From Epiperipatus broadwayi (Eukaryota > Onychophora > Udeonychophora > Euonychophora > Peripatidae): a DNA stretch of 64,000 bases. Position numbers and translations under genes: made by a program. The notes beneath the pieces are model-generated. The model saw only the letters and a program-made list of their open reading frames with translations, was not told the origin of the DNA and did not search any database. Below are positions 47,257-59,628 of the stretch, piece by piece; position 1 is the stretch's first letter, and each line of letters opens with the position of its first letter. Location of the stretch: NCBI GenBank assembly GCA_028023455.1, contig JAQFVV010000554.1, positions 312,001-376,000 of the forward strand, in the 5' to 3' direction.

Positions 47257-49315
47257 TATAACGATCCAAAAGAAAGTGGAGATCGAATCTATCCGCAATC
47301 TGCACTACAAGGGCGCCATCTAGGCATTGGAGCCTAGAAACATTTATAAAGTAGGCAGATAAAGCTGTTAAGATTCGACTTTATTTAAATATTCAGACTG
47401 TTAGCCCATTGTCACTAGCTCATGGAGATGCAGAGATAATAAATAACTTGTTTAATTGCATCTTAAATATATATAAAAAAATAAAAGCCATTGCCAGTAA
47501 ATAACAGACAAATATTTATTTATGCACATATAAATTTTGAATCATTTTAAATTTTGAGGAATAAATTTAACATTTTAGATTTTTATATTAACTTTTAATT
47601 TTACATTTAAATAGATTGCAATGAGTTTAATATTTTATTTAGAGGGTCGAGTATGAATAGACTACATAGATCTGCATTTGAAAAGAAAATATTATTTCCC
47701 TTATTTAACCTTAGACCAAAAGTTCGCAGTCAAACCGGCGTCAATCCATCTGATACATTTATGTATTCAATGTAGCATGAAAATACAACAGCACATATAT
47801 ACTATACTGTCAGGAATGGACATCTGAACAGTATAGTTTGAGAAGACATTGACTCTTGTCCAATACAGGGATGTTACATCTGTATGGCAAGAACAATAAA
47901 ATAAAAACTCCATAGGAAGGGACCGCGGTCCTTTTTGCCGACTTACAATCCCATCCATAGGCAAAGGGTTTGTGCGGTGTATACAACGATTCTGCATGTA
48001 GCGAAACTCATACTACATCTACTAATTACACAAATATATCTAATCCATTGACCTAATTCAACTACGAAATGAATCACCTAAGATTACCCTCCCTTAATAT
48101 AACTTTACAAAACTATATAGCCATTCACGCCCGACTTAAATTTAACATTTTGATACATTCACACAGATGAATTTTATACAATTTGTTTTATAATGTTGAG
48201 TATAGATCGGCTGCATAGATTCCATGGTTAAAAACATCTCAAAATAAACACAACCGATCAAAATACAAAGTCATTGATAACGTCAATTGCAGAGGGAATA
48301 AAAGCATTCATCATAAGATGCCACACTGACATCAATGACCTATATATTCCAATCAAATATGAAACAGCAACATAATTAACTGCTAATGAATCCATGCAAC
48401 GTCTATGCCCAACTTAAATTTCATGCATTTAATATTTAAGCAATAAATATTAATACAAATAAAATAATAAATGGAAATGATTTTTATCAAACACAAAACA
48501 TATAAAATTAAACATTATTAATTGATTTAACACATAAGTCAGAGAAAAGTTCTTTTTTAAAAAAATTTAGATTAACTGATCAAAACTTTAAAGTTCTTAA
48601 TTAATTTTATGATTTTAACAATTGTTCAGTTCAATTGCTTACAGTAGAAGAGTCCAGTTTCCTGTTGGCAATTCACATGAAGACTTTCATGGAAGACCGG
48701 TCTGATATTCTGGAGGTAGCCTTAGCTGGTTCATTTTGATATCGCAGTCTTTTCATTTTTAAAATAAGTGAGAGAGAACGATATGAGCATCCTATCACCC
48801 TTCTCACAAAATCAAGCTGGAAACTGACTGGAACTCAATATTTTTCTTTTTATAGTAAATCTCCAGATTGAACGAACAAAAATGTCACTAATCCAAATTT
48901 TCATTAAGGTCCAAGAGGCTTGGTGCTTCCATTGGTCCTTTATTCTCTTATCTAATTTTCATCTGACTTTTTAATTACACAAGAGCCCCAAGGCTAGCTT
49001 GCTTTTCAATTAATAAACAATCATTTCCATTTACAGATTACAGGAATTAATTAATACCTGTTTTTATTTTTACTTACGTTATTTCTTTATTAAAATATTT
49101 TTATATTTAAATCTTGTACTTTTTTATAAAAAAGTACGTTCAAATACTTTTTTTTATTTATAAAAAAAAATATTTTTAAAGTTTTGCATCTGTGCGAATA
49201 TATATACGTTTAACAAACATTTTAGCTTTTAGTTTTTTAATAGATTTTATTTTTATTTGCGAACTTTAAGATTTTATTTTAAATTAATGTAACGGCATAT
49301 TTATATACCATTACA
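47257..49315 (-). mobile_element. Solo LTR (family L3), minus strand
   Basis: On the minus strand it starts tgtaatggtatataaatatg and ends gatcgttata. Its 2,059 bp match the copy at 50,801-52,827 in inverted order: for example gttcgcaaataaaa, taagtcgggcgtgaatggct and the tgtatagtat-like block near 47,800. The flanking atat on each side (47,253-47,256 and 49,316-49,319) fits a 4-bp target duplication. No internal region is attached. The minus frame 47,767-47,997 has a counterpart in the other copy but carries no domain. Confidence 0.75.
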
Positions 49316-49885
49316 ATATAAATTGTATTTCCATGTTGGACTATTTCCATCACCTAATATTAAATATTAAATCTCATTAGAAAAATGTAATGTTATATAT
49401 ATTTTCAATTACATTCAATTGTTAGTAGTAGCACACAGATTAATATATACACAATGATTTGACTGATATTTGTCTCTCTTCTTCACAGGTTTCTGGGAAG
49501 ACCAATGACAGTACTAGCATAGGAATCAAACCTGGACCTTTAGATTATTGGATATTGAATTTTAAGGCCCTGTTGGTAAGAGTGTTATTTTAAAATTCAA
49601 TATGCAAGAATTTAAGAGCCAGATCCAGGTTCAATTCCCATGCTAGTACTGTCACTGCTCAGGCCAACAACACCTGAAAAAGAGAGGAGAATAATACCTC
49701 TCAAAAAATTGTACATATTGTGACCTTTGTGCTACTATTAACAGTTGCATGCATTTGAAAATTTAAGTTAATTTTAATTTATCTAAAGACATTCAATATT
49801 TAATATTATAGGATGGAAATAATCCAACATATAAATATAGCTGAAATGCTATCATCACAAACCTTCCGGCAATCATTACATATAT
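49316..49885. repeat. Palindromic SINE pair (family P1, copy 4)
   Basis: The left arm (ttggactatttccatcacct, then minus-strand B box ggaatcaaacc at 49,522-49,532) and the right arm (plus-strand B box ggttcaattcc at 49,628-49,638, ending atggaaataatccaacatat) are inverted. The two heads meet near 49,580 and share one degraded A-box region, so the centre seen at 31.3 kb is deleted. Confidence 0.7.
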
Positions 49886-49889
49886 ATAA

Positions 49890-50070
49890 AGAGGTTGCCC
49901 TGACAACAGTTTGAGATTGTTGATTGTTATCTATATCAGGATTGTCTAAATGCTGGCTGATTTCTAATGGTTATATATGTATATATTACACATACATATT
50001 GTTTAAAGGAGGTTGCCTTGACAACAGTTTGAAATTGCTGATTGTTATTGATATTGTCTTGGTTTTTAAT
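49890..50070. repeat. Direct repeat, period about 118 bp
   Basis: gaggttgccctgacaacagt at 49,891 recurs as gaggttgccttgacaacagt at about 50,010. Each is followed by ttgagattgttgattgttat-type sequence. Confidence 0.75.
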
Positions 50071-50800
50071 ATATATATATAACACATGGTTTTTTAAGTT
50101 ATATAATAAGATTATAATATAAATAGATTAAAATGATAATAATGTAATTATAAATAATAAATTGAGGGAGTACATTTCCTGTTATATTAACTGCATATGT
50201 TTCCACTTATTTATATTCACCAAAATAATAAAAATAATATAAAATTAGGGTATCATATCTTTATTTTTGTAAATAAAATGAATAGTGGACGAATTTTCAC
50301 CATAATTAAATACACTCTGACTGATATCCTTTTTCTTCAATAACTTTTTATCCTCTATGGAAATATTAATAGAATCTCATTATCAACAGATAACTTTTCT
50401 AGTTGTTTTGAAATTTTTAGGTCTGTAATGGCTTTCAGTCACTCTTTCTTGCCTTTATGGTGAAACCCTTCAAATCATAACTTTGCTGATACAATACAAA
50501 AATACTTTCTTATTCTTATTAAATTTCATATAACTTGTAGCTTTATATTTATAATATGTGAAAATATACCATATCAACTTGAAGAATAAAATGTATGCAT
50601 TTTCAATTTAACCTGAAAAATGTTATTAACAAATGTGATCACATATGATGCTCTGACATTGAAAAATGTTAGTAATAAATGTGAGTATGACAAAAACATG
50701 GCTGCTATCATAGTACAAAATTTATTATAAATATTAGAGTTTTTATTTTTTTGCCTATTTAAATTGTTTTGTTTTATCCACTTTTTTTTCATAGTATATA
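50071..50800. other. AT-rich non-coding stretch
   Basis: No coding signature was found. A phrase near 50,606-50,690 repeats once (aaaaatgtta-t-aacaaatgtga). Confidence 0.4.
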
Positions 50801-52827
50801 TGTAGTTACATTAATTTAAAATAAAAACTTAAAAGTTCGCAAATAAAAGTAAAAAACTAAACGCTAAAATTAAAATGTTTGTTAAACGTATATACATTCG
50901 CACATATGCCAAACTTTAAAAATATTTTTTTAAAAAAAAAAACAAAAACAATTAAATAAGTATTTGAACGTACTTTTTATAAGAAAAAGTACAAGATTTA
51001 AAAATAAAAACAGATATTAATTAATTCTTGTAATCTGTAAATGGAAATGATTGTTTATAAATTGTTTGAAAAGCAAGCTAGCCTTGGGCTCTTGTATAAT
51101 TAAAATGATCTGATGAAAGATAGATAAGAAAATAAAGAGAAATTAGCTTGACCAATGGAAGCACTAAGCCTTGGCTCGGACCCTAACAAAAGTGATGGAT
51201 TAGTGACGTTTTGTTGATTGAATCCATGTGGATAATATAAAAAGGGAAATACAGTTTTTTCAGGAGTTCCAGCGTTTTGTGTTTGAGAGATGTGGTAGGA
51301 CGCACATACCACACTCTCTATAAATAAAAAAAAGTGAAAAGACTGTGATACCTTGAACCAGCTATTGCCATCTCCAGAACATTATCTTCTAATGGAGGCG
51401 TCGTGGGAATTAAAAGCAGAAACCTGGACTCTTCTACCGTAAGCTATATTGACATGAACTCTAAATTTAAAAATAATTAAGAACTTTCGTTCAAGCTTAT
51501 GAACTTCTATATGACTTTTTTAAGTTTAAAATCAAATTAATAATGTTTAATTTTATGTTTTCCGATTGATAAAAATCATTTCCATTTTTTTTTCTTATTG
51601 TATAAATTATTTATTGTTTAAATTTTAAATGATGAAATTTAGGTTGGGTATAGACGTTGCATAGATTCATTAGCGGTTGATTATGTTGAAGTTTTCACAT
51701 TTGATTAGAATATATAGGTCAACGATGTTAATGTGGGCATCTTACGATGAATGCCATGGGGCCTTGCATATTCCCTTTTGCAATTGACGTTATCGATGAT
51801 TTTGTATTTTGATCGATTGTGTTTAATTTGGATGTTTTTGACCGTGGAATCTGTGCAGCCGATCTATACTCAACATTTTAAAAACAAATTTATAAAAATA
51901 ATCTGTGCGAACGTATTTAAATGTTAAATTTAAGTCGGGCGTGAATGGCTATATAGTTTTGTAAAGTTATATTAAGGGAGGGTAATCTTAGGTTGTTGAT
52001 TTCGTAGTTGAACTGGTTCAATGGATTGGATATATTTGTGTAATTGTAGATGTAGTATGAGATCCGCTATGGGCAGGATTATATATATATGCCACACACC
52101 TTCTGTTTGCCTATGGATGGGTTTGTAAGATGGCAAAGGACCGCAGTCCATTCCTATGGAGTTTTATGTTTATTGTTCTACTTGCCAACAGATGTAACAT
52201 TCCTGTTGGTGGAAAGACAATGTCTTCTCTAATTCTACTTACTGATCAGATGTACATTCCTGACAGTATAGTATTTTGTGTTGTTGTATTTTCATGCTAC
52301 ATTGAATACATAAATGTATCAGATGGATTGGCGCTGGTTTGATTGCGAAATTGGTTGCCTAAGGTTAAATCAGGGAAGAATATTTTCTTTTCAAATGCAG
52401 ATCTATGTAGTCTATTCATACTCGACTAGCTAAATAAAATATTAAACTCATTGAAACTTAGTTAAATGTAAAACTAAAGATTAATAGAAAAATCTAAAAT
52501 GTTAAACTTATTCCAATTTATTCCTCAAAATTTAAATGTTATTTTATATGTGCGTAAATAAATATTTTTATGTGTTAATTTCTGGCAGTGGCTTTTATTT
52601 ATTTATATTTAAGATATAAATTAAGATATAGATTTTTATCTCTGCGTCTCCACTGAGTTAGTGACTTGGGCTAACAATCTGAATATTTAAATAAAGTGGA
52701 ATCTTAGCAGCGCGTATCTGCCTACTCTATAAATTTTTCTAGGTTTAAATGCCTAGATGGTGCTCTGTAGAGCAGATATCATAGTTTGCGGTTAGATTCG
52801 ATCTTCACTTTCATTTCAATCATTATA
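50801..52827 (+). mobile_element. Solo LTR (family L3), plus strand
   Basis: It starts tgtagttacattaatttaaa and ends caatcattata, and is flanked by atata on both sides (50,796-50,800 and 52,828-52,832). Compared with the inverted copy at 47,257 it lacks about 20 bp next to its 5' end. It forms an inverted pair with that copy, with 1.5 kb between them. The 70-codon frame 52,130-52,342 has no recognised domain. Confidence 0.75.
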
Positions 52828-52832
52828 ATATA

Positions 52833-53449
52833 CATATAGATACAGTATGTTCATGGCTACATTGTATAATCTAACCATTTAATGATTATATATATATACT
52901 CTTTTTTAATTAACAAGAACAGGTCAAATATTTCAATTTAGCTTTAATCTCTGACAATCTCTTTATAAGTTTAGACACCTCTTTATAAGTTTATCATATA
53001 AGTAAAATACACTTTTCTTTAATCACTATATAAATGTTCATTTTATTTATTACTCAGTCAAGCTAACAGTTTCGACTGACCAGAAGCTTTCTTCAGCTCT
53101 TTTTTTTGCCTATTCAAATTCTTAGTTAAAGTATATGAAGGTTTTTATAATGTTGAAATTATTATAAATTAGTTTACTCATTAAGCTTTTAAGCATCAAA
53201 GTTAAAAACTATTGTTTTTTCTTTGGCATACTAAAGACTTATTTCATTTAAAGAGAATAATAAACATTTGTTAAGAGACTCTTTTCTAGAATGTGCCAAA
53301 TTGCTTGCAGACCTAAACTTCTTGCTAGTCGAACACAGATTATGTTATACTCAAGAATGTTTCACTTCAGTCACATGCATCAATTTTCCATATGATTAGT
53401 TTAATAACATTTTAATTAATCAAAAATATTACACTGATATTTTATTTAC
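52833..53449. other. AT-rich non-coding stretch
   Basis: Nothing was recognised apart from short TA runs near 52,890. Confidence 0.4.
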
Positions 53450-54345
53450 AGTTGAACTGATTCTTAATAATCTAGGCAATAATATCAAAACTGAAATCAA
53501 TAGCAACAACACCTGTGAATTAATACTCATTTATACCTAAATTGGTTTTTGATAATAATTCAGGCAATAAATATCAAAAATTAAAGTAATAAGAGAATGT
53601 CAGAGGGTTGATACTTACTTATGTCTGAATAATTCAGGTAATAATGTCAAAAAATTAAATTAATAGCAAATAAAACTTTTGGGCAGTGATATTCATTTAT
53701 ACCTCAATTGATTCTTGGGTAATAATCCAGATAAATTTTAAAAATAAAATTAATATCACAATGCCTGAGCTTCGATACATTTTCACACCTGATTTAGTTA
53801 TTGATAATTCAGGTAGTAATGTCAATTCTTGATAATTCAGGTAATAATTATCAAAAAATTAAATTAATAGCAAATAAGTCTTGGACAATGATATTTGATA
53901 ATAAACCAGGTAATCATCTCAAAAATTAAACAAAAATTACAAAATGTCTGAGCTTTGATGCCTATTTACATCTGAATCCAGGTAATAATGTCAAAAATTA
54001 TTATAATAGCAAAAAACTATTTGTATCATTGACTCATACTCATTTGTAACTGAATTGATTTTTTATAATAATCCAGGTAAGCGTTTAAATTTTAAATTAA
54101 TAATTGAAAGCCTGAACATTGATATTTATTTATACCTGAATTAGTTCTTGATAATTCAGGTAATAGTGTCAAAAGTTAAATTAATGGCAAAAACATAAGC
54201 ATTGTTATTTATTTATACCTGAATTAATACTTAATAATTCAGGTAAGAGTATCAAAAATAAAATTCACAGCCAAAACACATAAATCTTGATGTTTATTTG
54301 TACATAAATTGGGTTCATGATAATTCAGGTAATAAAATATTACTT
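53450..54345. repeat. Diverged tandem array, unit about 90-110 bp
   Basis: Eight or more units share tttatacctgaatt-gttcttgataattcaggtaataatgtcaaaaa-style sequence in blocks of under 20 bp: ttgataattcaggtaataat, tcaaaaattaaattaatagc, and gatatttatttatacctgaa. Unit length and sequence vary, so the array is old. It is non-coding. Confidence 0.7.
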
Positions 54346-54709
54346 TTATGATACTTAATTAATATTCCTAAATTCTCTCTCTGAGATATCTTTTTTGGTT
54401 GATCTGAACATTTTGTTTGCTTCAGTCCTTTCTTTAGACTTTTTTGGTATCATTTGAAGATCTAGAGGTCTAAAATGACTAAATACAGAATCGGATGTAA
54501 TACATATATATAAATTAAACAGAAACAAATCATTTCCAACAGCAAATAATGATCATTGTCTTATATTAACAAATATAAAACAGAAGAGAACGATCCACCC
54601 TTGGCTTCAGCTTTGATGATAAACATTGCTAGCTTTTGAACATTGTATTTTTCCATTTAATTTACATATATACTTTAGATTAATTTCATATTTAGTATTT
54701 AATATATAA
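54346..54709. other. Non-coding stretch
   Basis: Nothing was recognised. Confidence 0.35.
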
Positions 54710-55265
54710 ATTATAATGGATTTGAACACAGACTTTTAAGCTCCCTTCAGCTATTCCCTCTATCTCACACAACCGATACACACGACCCCACACATGTGAA
54801 AAAGATAAATGATCTCCAATATATGTATTTTGTGCTGAACCAGCACTCATCAGATGGTCCAGATCATCATTTCCCACATACACATATAATCAGTGCTCAA
54901 TCTATATTAAGATAGAAAATCTTCAAACTTTAATGGACAGGCTTCAATTTACTCAACCCTCCACCTCTTCAGCCATCTATACCATTGAAAATCTGATGAT
55001 GGAATGGCCACATGGTTTGTTGATGCCAATATTATTGTCATGTCCATGTTGACTTTAAGTCGCTGATCTCTTATGTACAGATCTTATCCATTTAAATACA
55101 CTGAAGAAAAATGGGCAGAATACAGGTTGAATCGGTAATATTTGTTTGAATGCAAGTATAATATATATATATATAATTTTATGTGTAAATTATAAAAGAT
55201 TTGAACACAGACTTTCAAGATCCCTTTAGCTATCCACTCTATCTGATACAACTGATATTTAATAT
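54710..55265. repeat. Family P2, partial copies
   Basis: A left arm and core run from gatttgaacacagactttta (54,719) through ctgaaccagcactcatcaga to ttgactttaagtcgctgatc near 55,050. A second left-arm start follows at 55,200 (tttgaacacagactttcaag). There is no matching right arm, so these are half-palindromes. Confidence 0.65.
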
Positions 55266-55568
55266 ATATATATCATTGTTAAATGATATATATTATATGT
55301 AATACTAAAATACTAACTAATGTGGAAAAGTATGATTTAAGAACTATGAGAGAGCCTATTAAATATATTGAAAAGATCGGTGTGGTTTTCCAGCCTCGTG
55401 GAGGCCACCTATTTTTTTTCTCTCTTTTTTTTTTTTTAAAAAAAAATCAATTTGGAATCAGTTAATTGTAAAACTGAAGGAAGTAAAAATTTTTTTGGTA
55501 CCCACCTATTCTGAATGATCGATCATCAAATATCTATAATAATGATAGTTCTTTACTTCATGTTTAAT

Positions 55569-55669
55569 CTTTTTTTTCATATGTCATAGCATCGGCGGGA
55601 AAGCGAACCCACAACAACCGTCTGCAAGCAACTGCTTGCTTGCAACCTCTCGGCTACCAACGCTTGACT
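55569..55669 (-). mobile_element. tRNA-derived SINE (family S1), minus strand
   Basis: It is flanked by an exact 14-bp target duplication, acttcatgtttaat (55,555-55,568 and 55,670-55,683). On the minus strand it reads gtagccgagaggttgcaagc (tRNA Ser/Leu-like A-box region), then gtgggttcgctttcccgcc, then gatgctatgacatatg and an A tail. Confidence 0.9.
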
Positions 55670-55854
55670 ACTTCATGTTTAATGTTGTTATTACTTAAGA
55701 CATAAAAATTCCTCATTAACCTTGACAATGATGAATGTTATTTCTTTGAACAAAGAAAATTAAATAAAATAATACATGGTATAACCCAAGTAAGATTTTT
55801 ATTTTCATCATATATAATATTTGAAATACAGGCATTTTTATATACCTGGAGCTT

Positions 55855-56050
55855 AATTGTAAATATAGGGGATTTGAACACAGACTTTCAAGTACTCTCC
55901 AACTATCCACACTATCTCATAACACATACACATGACCACACACATGTAGAAAAGAGTAGTAATCACCAATAGACGTATTTCGTGTTGAACCAGCACTCAC
56001 CAGTTGGTCCAGATCATCATCTCCCATATATATATATAATCAGTGTTCAA
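55855..56050. repeat. Family P2, left-arm fragment
   Basis: It runs from ggatttgaacacagactttc through ttgaaccagcactcaccagt to ataatcagtgttca in the same orientation as the fragments at 54.7-55.2 kb. Confidence 0.65.
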
Positions 56051-56257
56051 ATTCCCTATATCTTCATCATATACGTATCCATGAAAATATTAAATATAAT
56101 TGTTAAATTAGATTATACTTAATTAGCATTACTCATTCACAAATATAACTCAAAACATTGGGGAAATGTAAACAATTCTATAATACCCTTTGGATAAATT
56201 AGTCTCATTTACATTTGTTCAAACTATTCACACATTGCTAATAAAGTATTGTAATCG

Positions 56258-56363
56258 TCTTGCGTTGTTAGCCGAGAGGTATCGCACCCGTCATGCAAGC
56301 AAGTAGTTGGCAGACGGGTGTGGGTTCGCGTCCCGGCAGATGCTATGACATATAGAAAAAAAA
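56258..56363 (+). mobile_element. tRNA-derived SINE (family S1), plus strand
   Basis: It is flanked by aaagtattgtaatcg (56,243-56,257) and aaagtattgtaattg (56,364-56,378). The body has gttgttagccgagaggtatc (A-box region), gtgtgggttcgcgtcccgg (B box ggttcgcgtcc) and ends gatgctatgacatatag with an A-run. It is the best preserved head of the four copies. Confidence 0.9.
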
Positions 56364-56378
56364 AAAGTATTGTAATTG

Positions 56379-57051
56379 TTTTTAATTATCTAGAGGATTT
56401 TATGTCAATTCAAATTACCAGGGTAATTTTTTACAGTCGCATCTACTTAAATAATATGGGACTTGTTTGAAATGCATTTTACGAGCGAGTAGAATGGTCT
56501 GAAATGGAAGTGTGAGCTATTAATAATATATATATATATGGTGTATATATTTATATATTCTGTATCTTTATAAAAGTCAACATTTTTATTCGATGAATCA
56601 TATACTTTATGAGAGATCAACATTTTAAACCATGCCTTCATATAAATCATTTTAATTTTATGCAATCATATAGGTCAAAAAACTATCAATAATCTACAAT
56701 ACACATTAACACTTCTTTTTTTTTTTAAAAAATAAAGATTTACCTATTTTATTTTATTTTTTTTGTCTTTTAAATTAAGATTGTCAATCAAAGCAATAAA
56801 TAATGCTCCAGGTGGACTAATAAAAATGTTGATTATATTCAAATACAAATGTAGTATATATACTTAAGCAAGATATAATTATGTGGGATTTGATTATTTT
56901 TTCTTGCGAACTATATAATGGCCTTTAATCACATATAATAATATCCAATACAATTTATTTGTTCAACATGTCACAAATATATAAATAAACAATCAACCAA
57001 AATAATAATTGTTTATTTCAATCTTATTTTGATTGATTAGACAATCTATTT
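56379..57051. other. AT-rich non-coding stretch
   Basis: No coding signature was found. Confidence 0.4.
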
Positions 57052-57310
57052 CGCAGTTTCCAATATGGCTATGATTATGAGGCAGAGAACCTAGAAAGCA
57101 CTAAGCCATAACTGAATTATTGATTATTTTCGTTTTACAACTTCTGCAAACTGCGTATTGTATGCGCTTTGTAAATTAATACATATATATATATAAATAT
57201 TTTTATTTTTGTGTCAAACTTGCTGTCTTCATAGTTTTGATTCCATCCACTTCAGATAAATATATTAATGATTATTATTAAGTATATATTACACTAAAGA
57301 TTATCCCTAA
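57052..57310. repeat. Fragments of the Penelope tail and of family P3
   Basis: 57,060-57,135 (atatggctatgattatgagg, gaaagcactaagccata) resembles the end of the Penelope element near 45,800-45,880 (ttggctatgaatatgaggga, aaagcattaggccta). 57,212-57,310 (tgtcaaacttgctgtcttca ... gattatccct) resembles part of the P3 unit at 26.7 kb. Confidence 0.5.
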
Positions 57311-57772
57311 TTCAGATATAAAATTTAAGTGTCAATTAAAGATTAATATATCTGTTTTTAATTCAATAAATAGGAGTAATAATATTATAAATAAATTACA
57401 ATTTAGTACTGCTTTCGACCGGGCAGGTCATATTCATAGAACTAGATAAAATCAGATTTGTAAGTGAAGGAAAGTAAGCAAAGAATGAACATATAAAGTA
57501 ATTAATATGTAAATTAATATATTTGCATATTTCTTTTGTTTGATAATGTAACACATGAACCGTTTTTATTTATCATGTGGTGTTGTTCGCGATAAACCAT
57601 GCCTTTTTGAAATTTCTCATTCGATTGTTGCATTCAGCACAAACTTAAGCAGATTGAAGTTGTGACCAGAATCAATCTCATGCTCCAAGAATATCAATTT
57701 TGTTAAGGTCTGTTTTAGTCCAGAATCAATCTGATGCTCCAAGAATACCAATTCTGTTATGGTCTGTTTTAA

Positions 57773-57774
<2 letters not shown>
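57311..57774. other. AT-rich non-coding stretch
   Basis: A short direct repeat (cagaatcaatct-atgctccaag) lies at 57,668 and 57,721. Nothing else was recognised. Confidence 0.4.
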
Positions 57775-57816
<42 letters not shown>

Positions 57817-57844
57817 ACCTATATATATATATATATATATATAT
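57775..57844. repeat. (TA)n microsatellite at an LTR boundary
   Basis: A long TA run is interrupted once by ttgtacc at 57,813-57,819, a copy of the first bases of the adjoining LTR. Confidence 0.9.
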
Positions 57845-58944
57845 TGTACCTATATTGATATAGGCACATATAATTTTATCTAAAATTACATTATTAAAAT
57901 AATCGTTCATAAAAGAAAAACATAAAATTAAACGTTGAAGAGTTTATTGCAGTTTGTTTTAGAAAAGGATAAGAGTCAAATAGTTTTCTAGTGTTAGTTT
58001 TGAAATAAAAAGGCTACAATTAATTAATCAGAAGGGGAGAGGGGTGTTTCGTTAGAGAAATTAAACTAAGGGTTATAAAAGGAAGTAAAGAGTTTTTATT
58101 AGTATTCGTAAAAATATAATTTAAAAAGTTAAAACATACAAATCTCTTTTCATTCAAGTTTAATTAAAGAAAAAACTATGTTAAAACTAAATAGTAAATT
58201 GTATTAAAAATATATGTGAGTATATATGTGTGATTTGTAAATAAATAAAATTATGCGAAATAAAAGAAGATTATCATTAAAAACACGGCAATGGCTATTA
58301 TTAAAATAAAACAACACATTTTATTGCATGGCTATTACTAATTAAGCAATCTTCCAAAACACGTTTATCAAATGATTATCACTGGAATTTGACAACAGAT
58401 CTTTGCTGGAGATATTAGAAAGACAACAAGGCGCAGGTATAAATAGACCTTTTTTATCGGACAGTAATCAGTTCACAAAGTAATTGAGTAGTGCAGTTCA
58501 GAAATTAATTGAGTCAGTTAACAAACAAAATGCAGTGTTGAGAAGATTTTGGGAATTCACGCCTCTCCACAGCCTAAAAAGTCCGATGAAAACAGCAAGA
58601 TCTGCCCATGAAATTATGTCAATGTAACAACTTAGAAAATCTCCGTCAATATCTAATTGCCTTCAATAGTAATTATCGTGAAACTCATCAAGGAAAAGTC
58701 CCAGCCGGCTGGAAGCATTCATAATGGAAATATTCTCACTGAAAACAGCCACCAAAGAGAACCAAAATTCTACATCTATATTCAAAAGCCTACGTAAAAA
58801 CATTTGCTTATTTCGTTTATACTGTAATAGCCATTGCATTGCATTAATTCGTGGGAATCTTTCAAGAGTCTAATTATATGAACTCGATATCATACATAAA
58901 TGAACTATTGATACGTGTGTTTAAATTTCAAATGCTATGTAATA

Positions 58945-58989
<45 letters not shown>

Positions 58990-59593
58990 GTGTGTGCATG
59001 AGTTAATATGTGCGTGATCCTTATATCAATATTATTAGTTAAATTAGATAAATACCAGTGTTCTGTTATAAAAATATACAAGAATATTTAAACTAGTTTA
59101 GAAATGTTAATTTAAAATGTGTGTGTATTATTAAATTATAAAGATATTTAAATTTAGTAAATTAATGTTAGTTAATAAATTGTCTTTAAAATTAAACTCT
59201 ATTTGTTGGTCAATTCTTTTTATCAATTCTTTTACAATTCTTTTTATAAATTCCTTTTACAATTCTTTATCAAGTCTTTTAACCACTAATTATGTATAAT
59301 CTATTAGTGATTACAAACAGCTGAGCTAGTCGTGGATTTAGGCATTGAGTTAGTGGCCATTGCTCAAAGTGCATTATTTATTCATCCTTGAATAGATAGC
59401 TGGCACCCGTGTTTATACACAAACAAAAAAAAGTGCTTTGGATGTGGTGTTCAACTCAACAGCCGAGAAGAAGCTATGTCCTGGAAATGTAATGTTAGTT
59501 ATATACTTTATAGCTATCGTTTGGGCATACATACTCTCCGAGTATGTTCTTCTCTGCCTAAGAGACCGGTGTTTCGAATGCACATATTCAACA
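57845..59593 (+). repeat. 5' LTR of the pol-less element
   Basis: It matches 62,203-64,000 base for base apart from scattered substitutions and indels. It includes an (ATT)n tract at about 58,947-58,988 that is much shorter in the 3' copy. The exact 3' edge is uncertain: similarity to the window end holds to about 59,593, with an expected CA end nearby. It contains a hydrophobic 67-codon frame at 59,438 that runs out of the LTR. Confidence 0.8.
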
Positions 59594-59603
59594 TCGGTTC
59601 AAA

Positions 59604-59628
59604 TGGCTTTACCCAACGTGGGCCGAAC
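59604..59628 (+). other. Putative tRNA-Lys-like primer-binding site
   Basis: tggctttacccaacgtgggc, then cgaac, resembles the complement of a tRNA-Lys acceptor and T arm (CCCAACGTGGG and CGAAC blocks), with a few changed bases after TGG. It lies about 10 bp after the likely LTR end. Confidence 0.45.

Noticed and set aside
53450-54345. CRISPR array
   Set aside because: Units are diverged, with no constant repeat or unique spacers, and the genome is eukaryotic.
54980-55010. Hammerhead-ribozyme-like ctgatga near gaaa motifs in P2 copies
   Set aside because: No stem II or stem III pairing could be drawn around the motif.
56258-56363. A functional tRNA gene
   Set aside because: A and B boxes are present, but it lacks a proper cloverleaf, has an A tail and is bounded by target duplications: a SINE.
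57617-57910. 97-residue minus-strand ORF rich in Ile and Tyr
   Set aside because: It is translation of the (TA)n tract and a short direct repeat.
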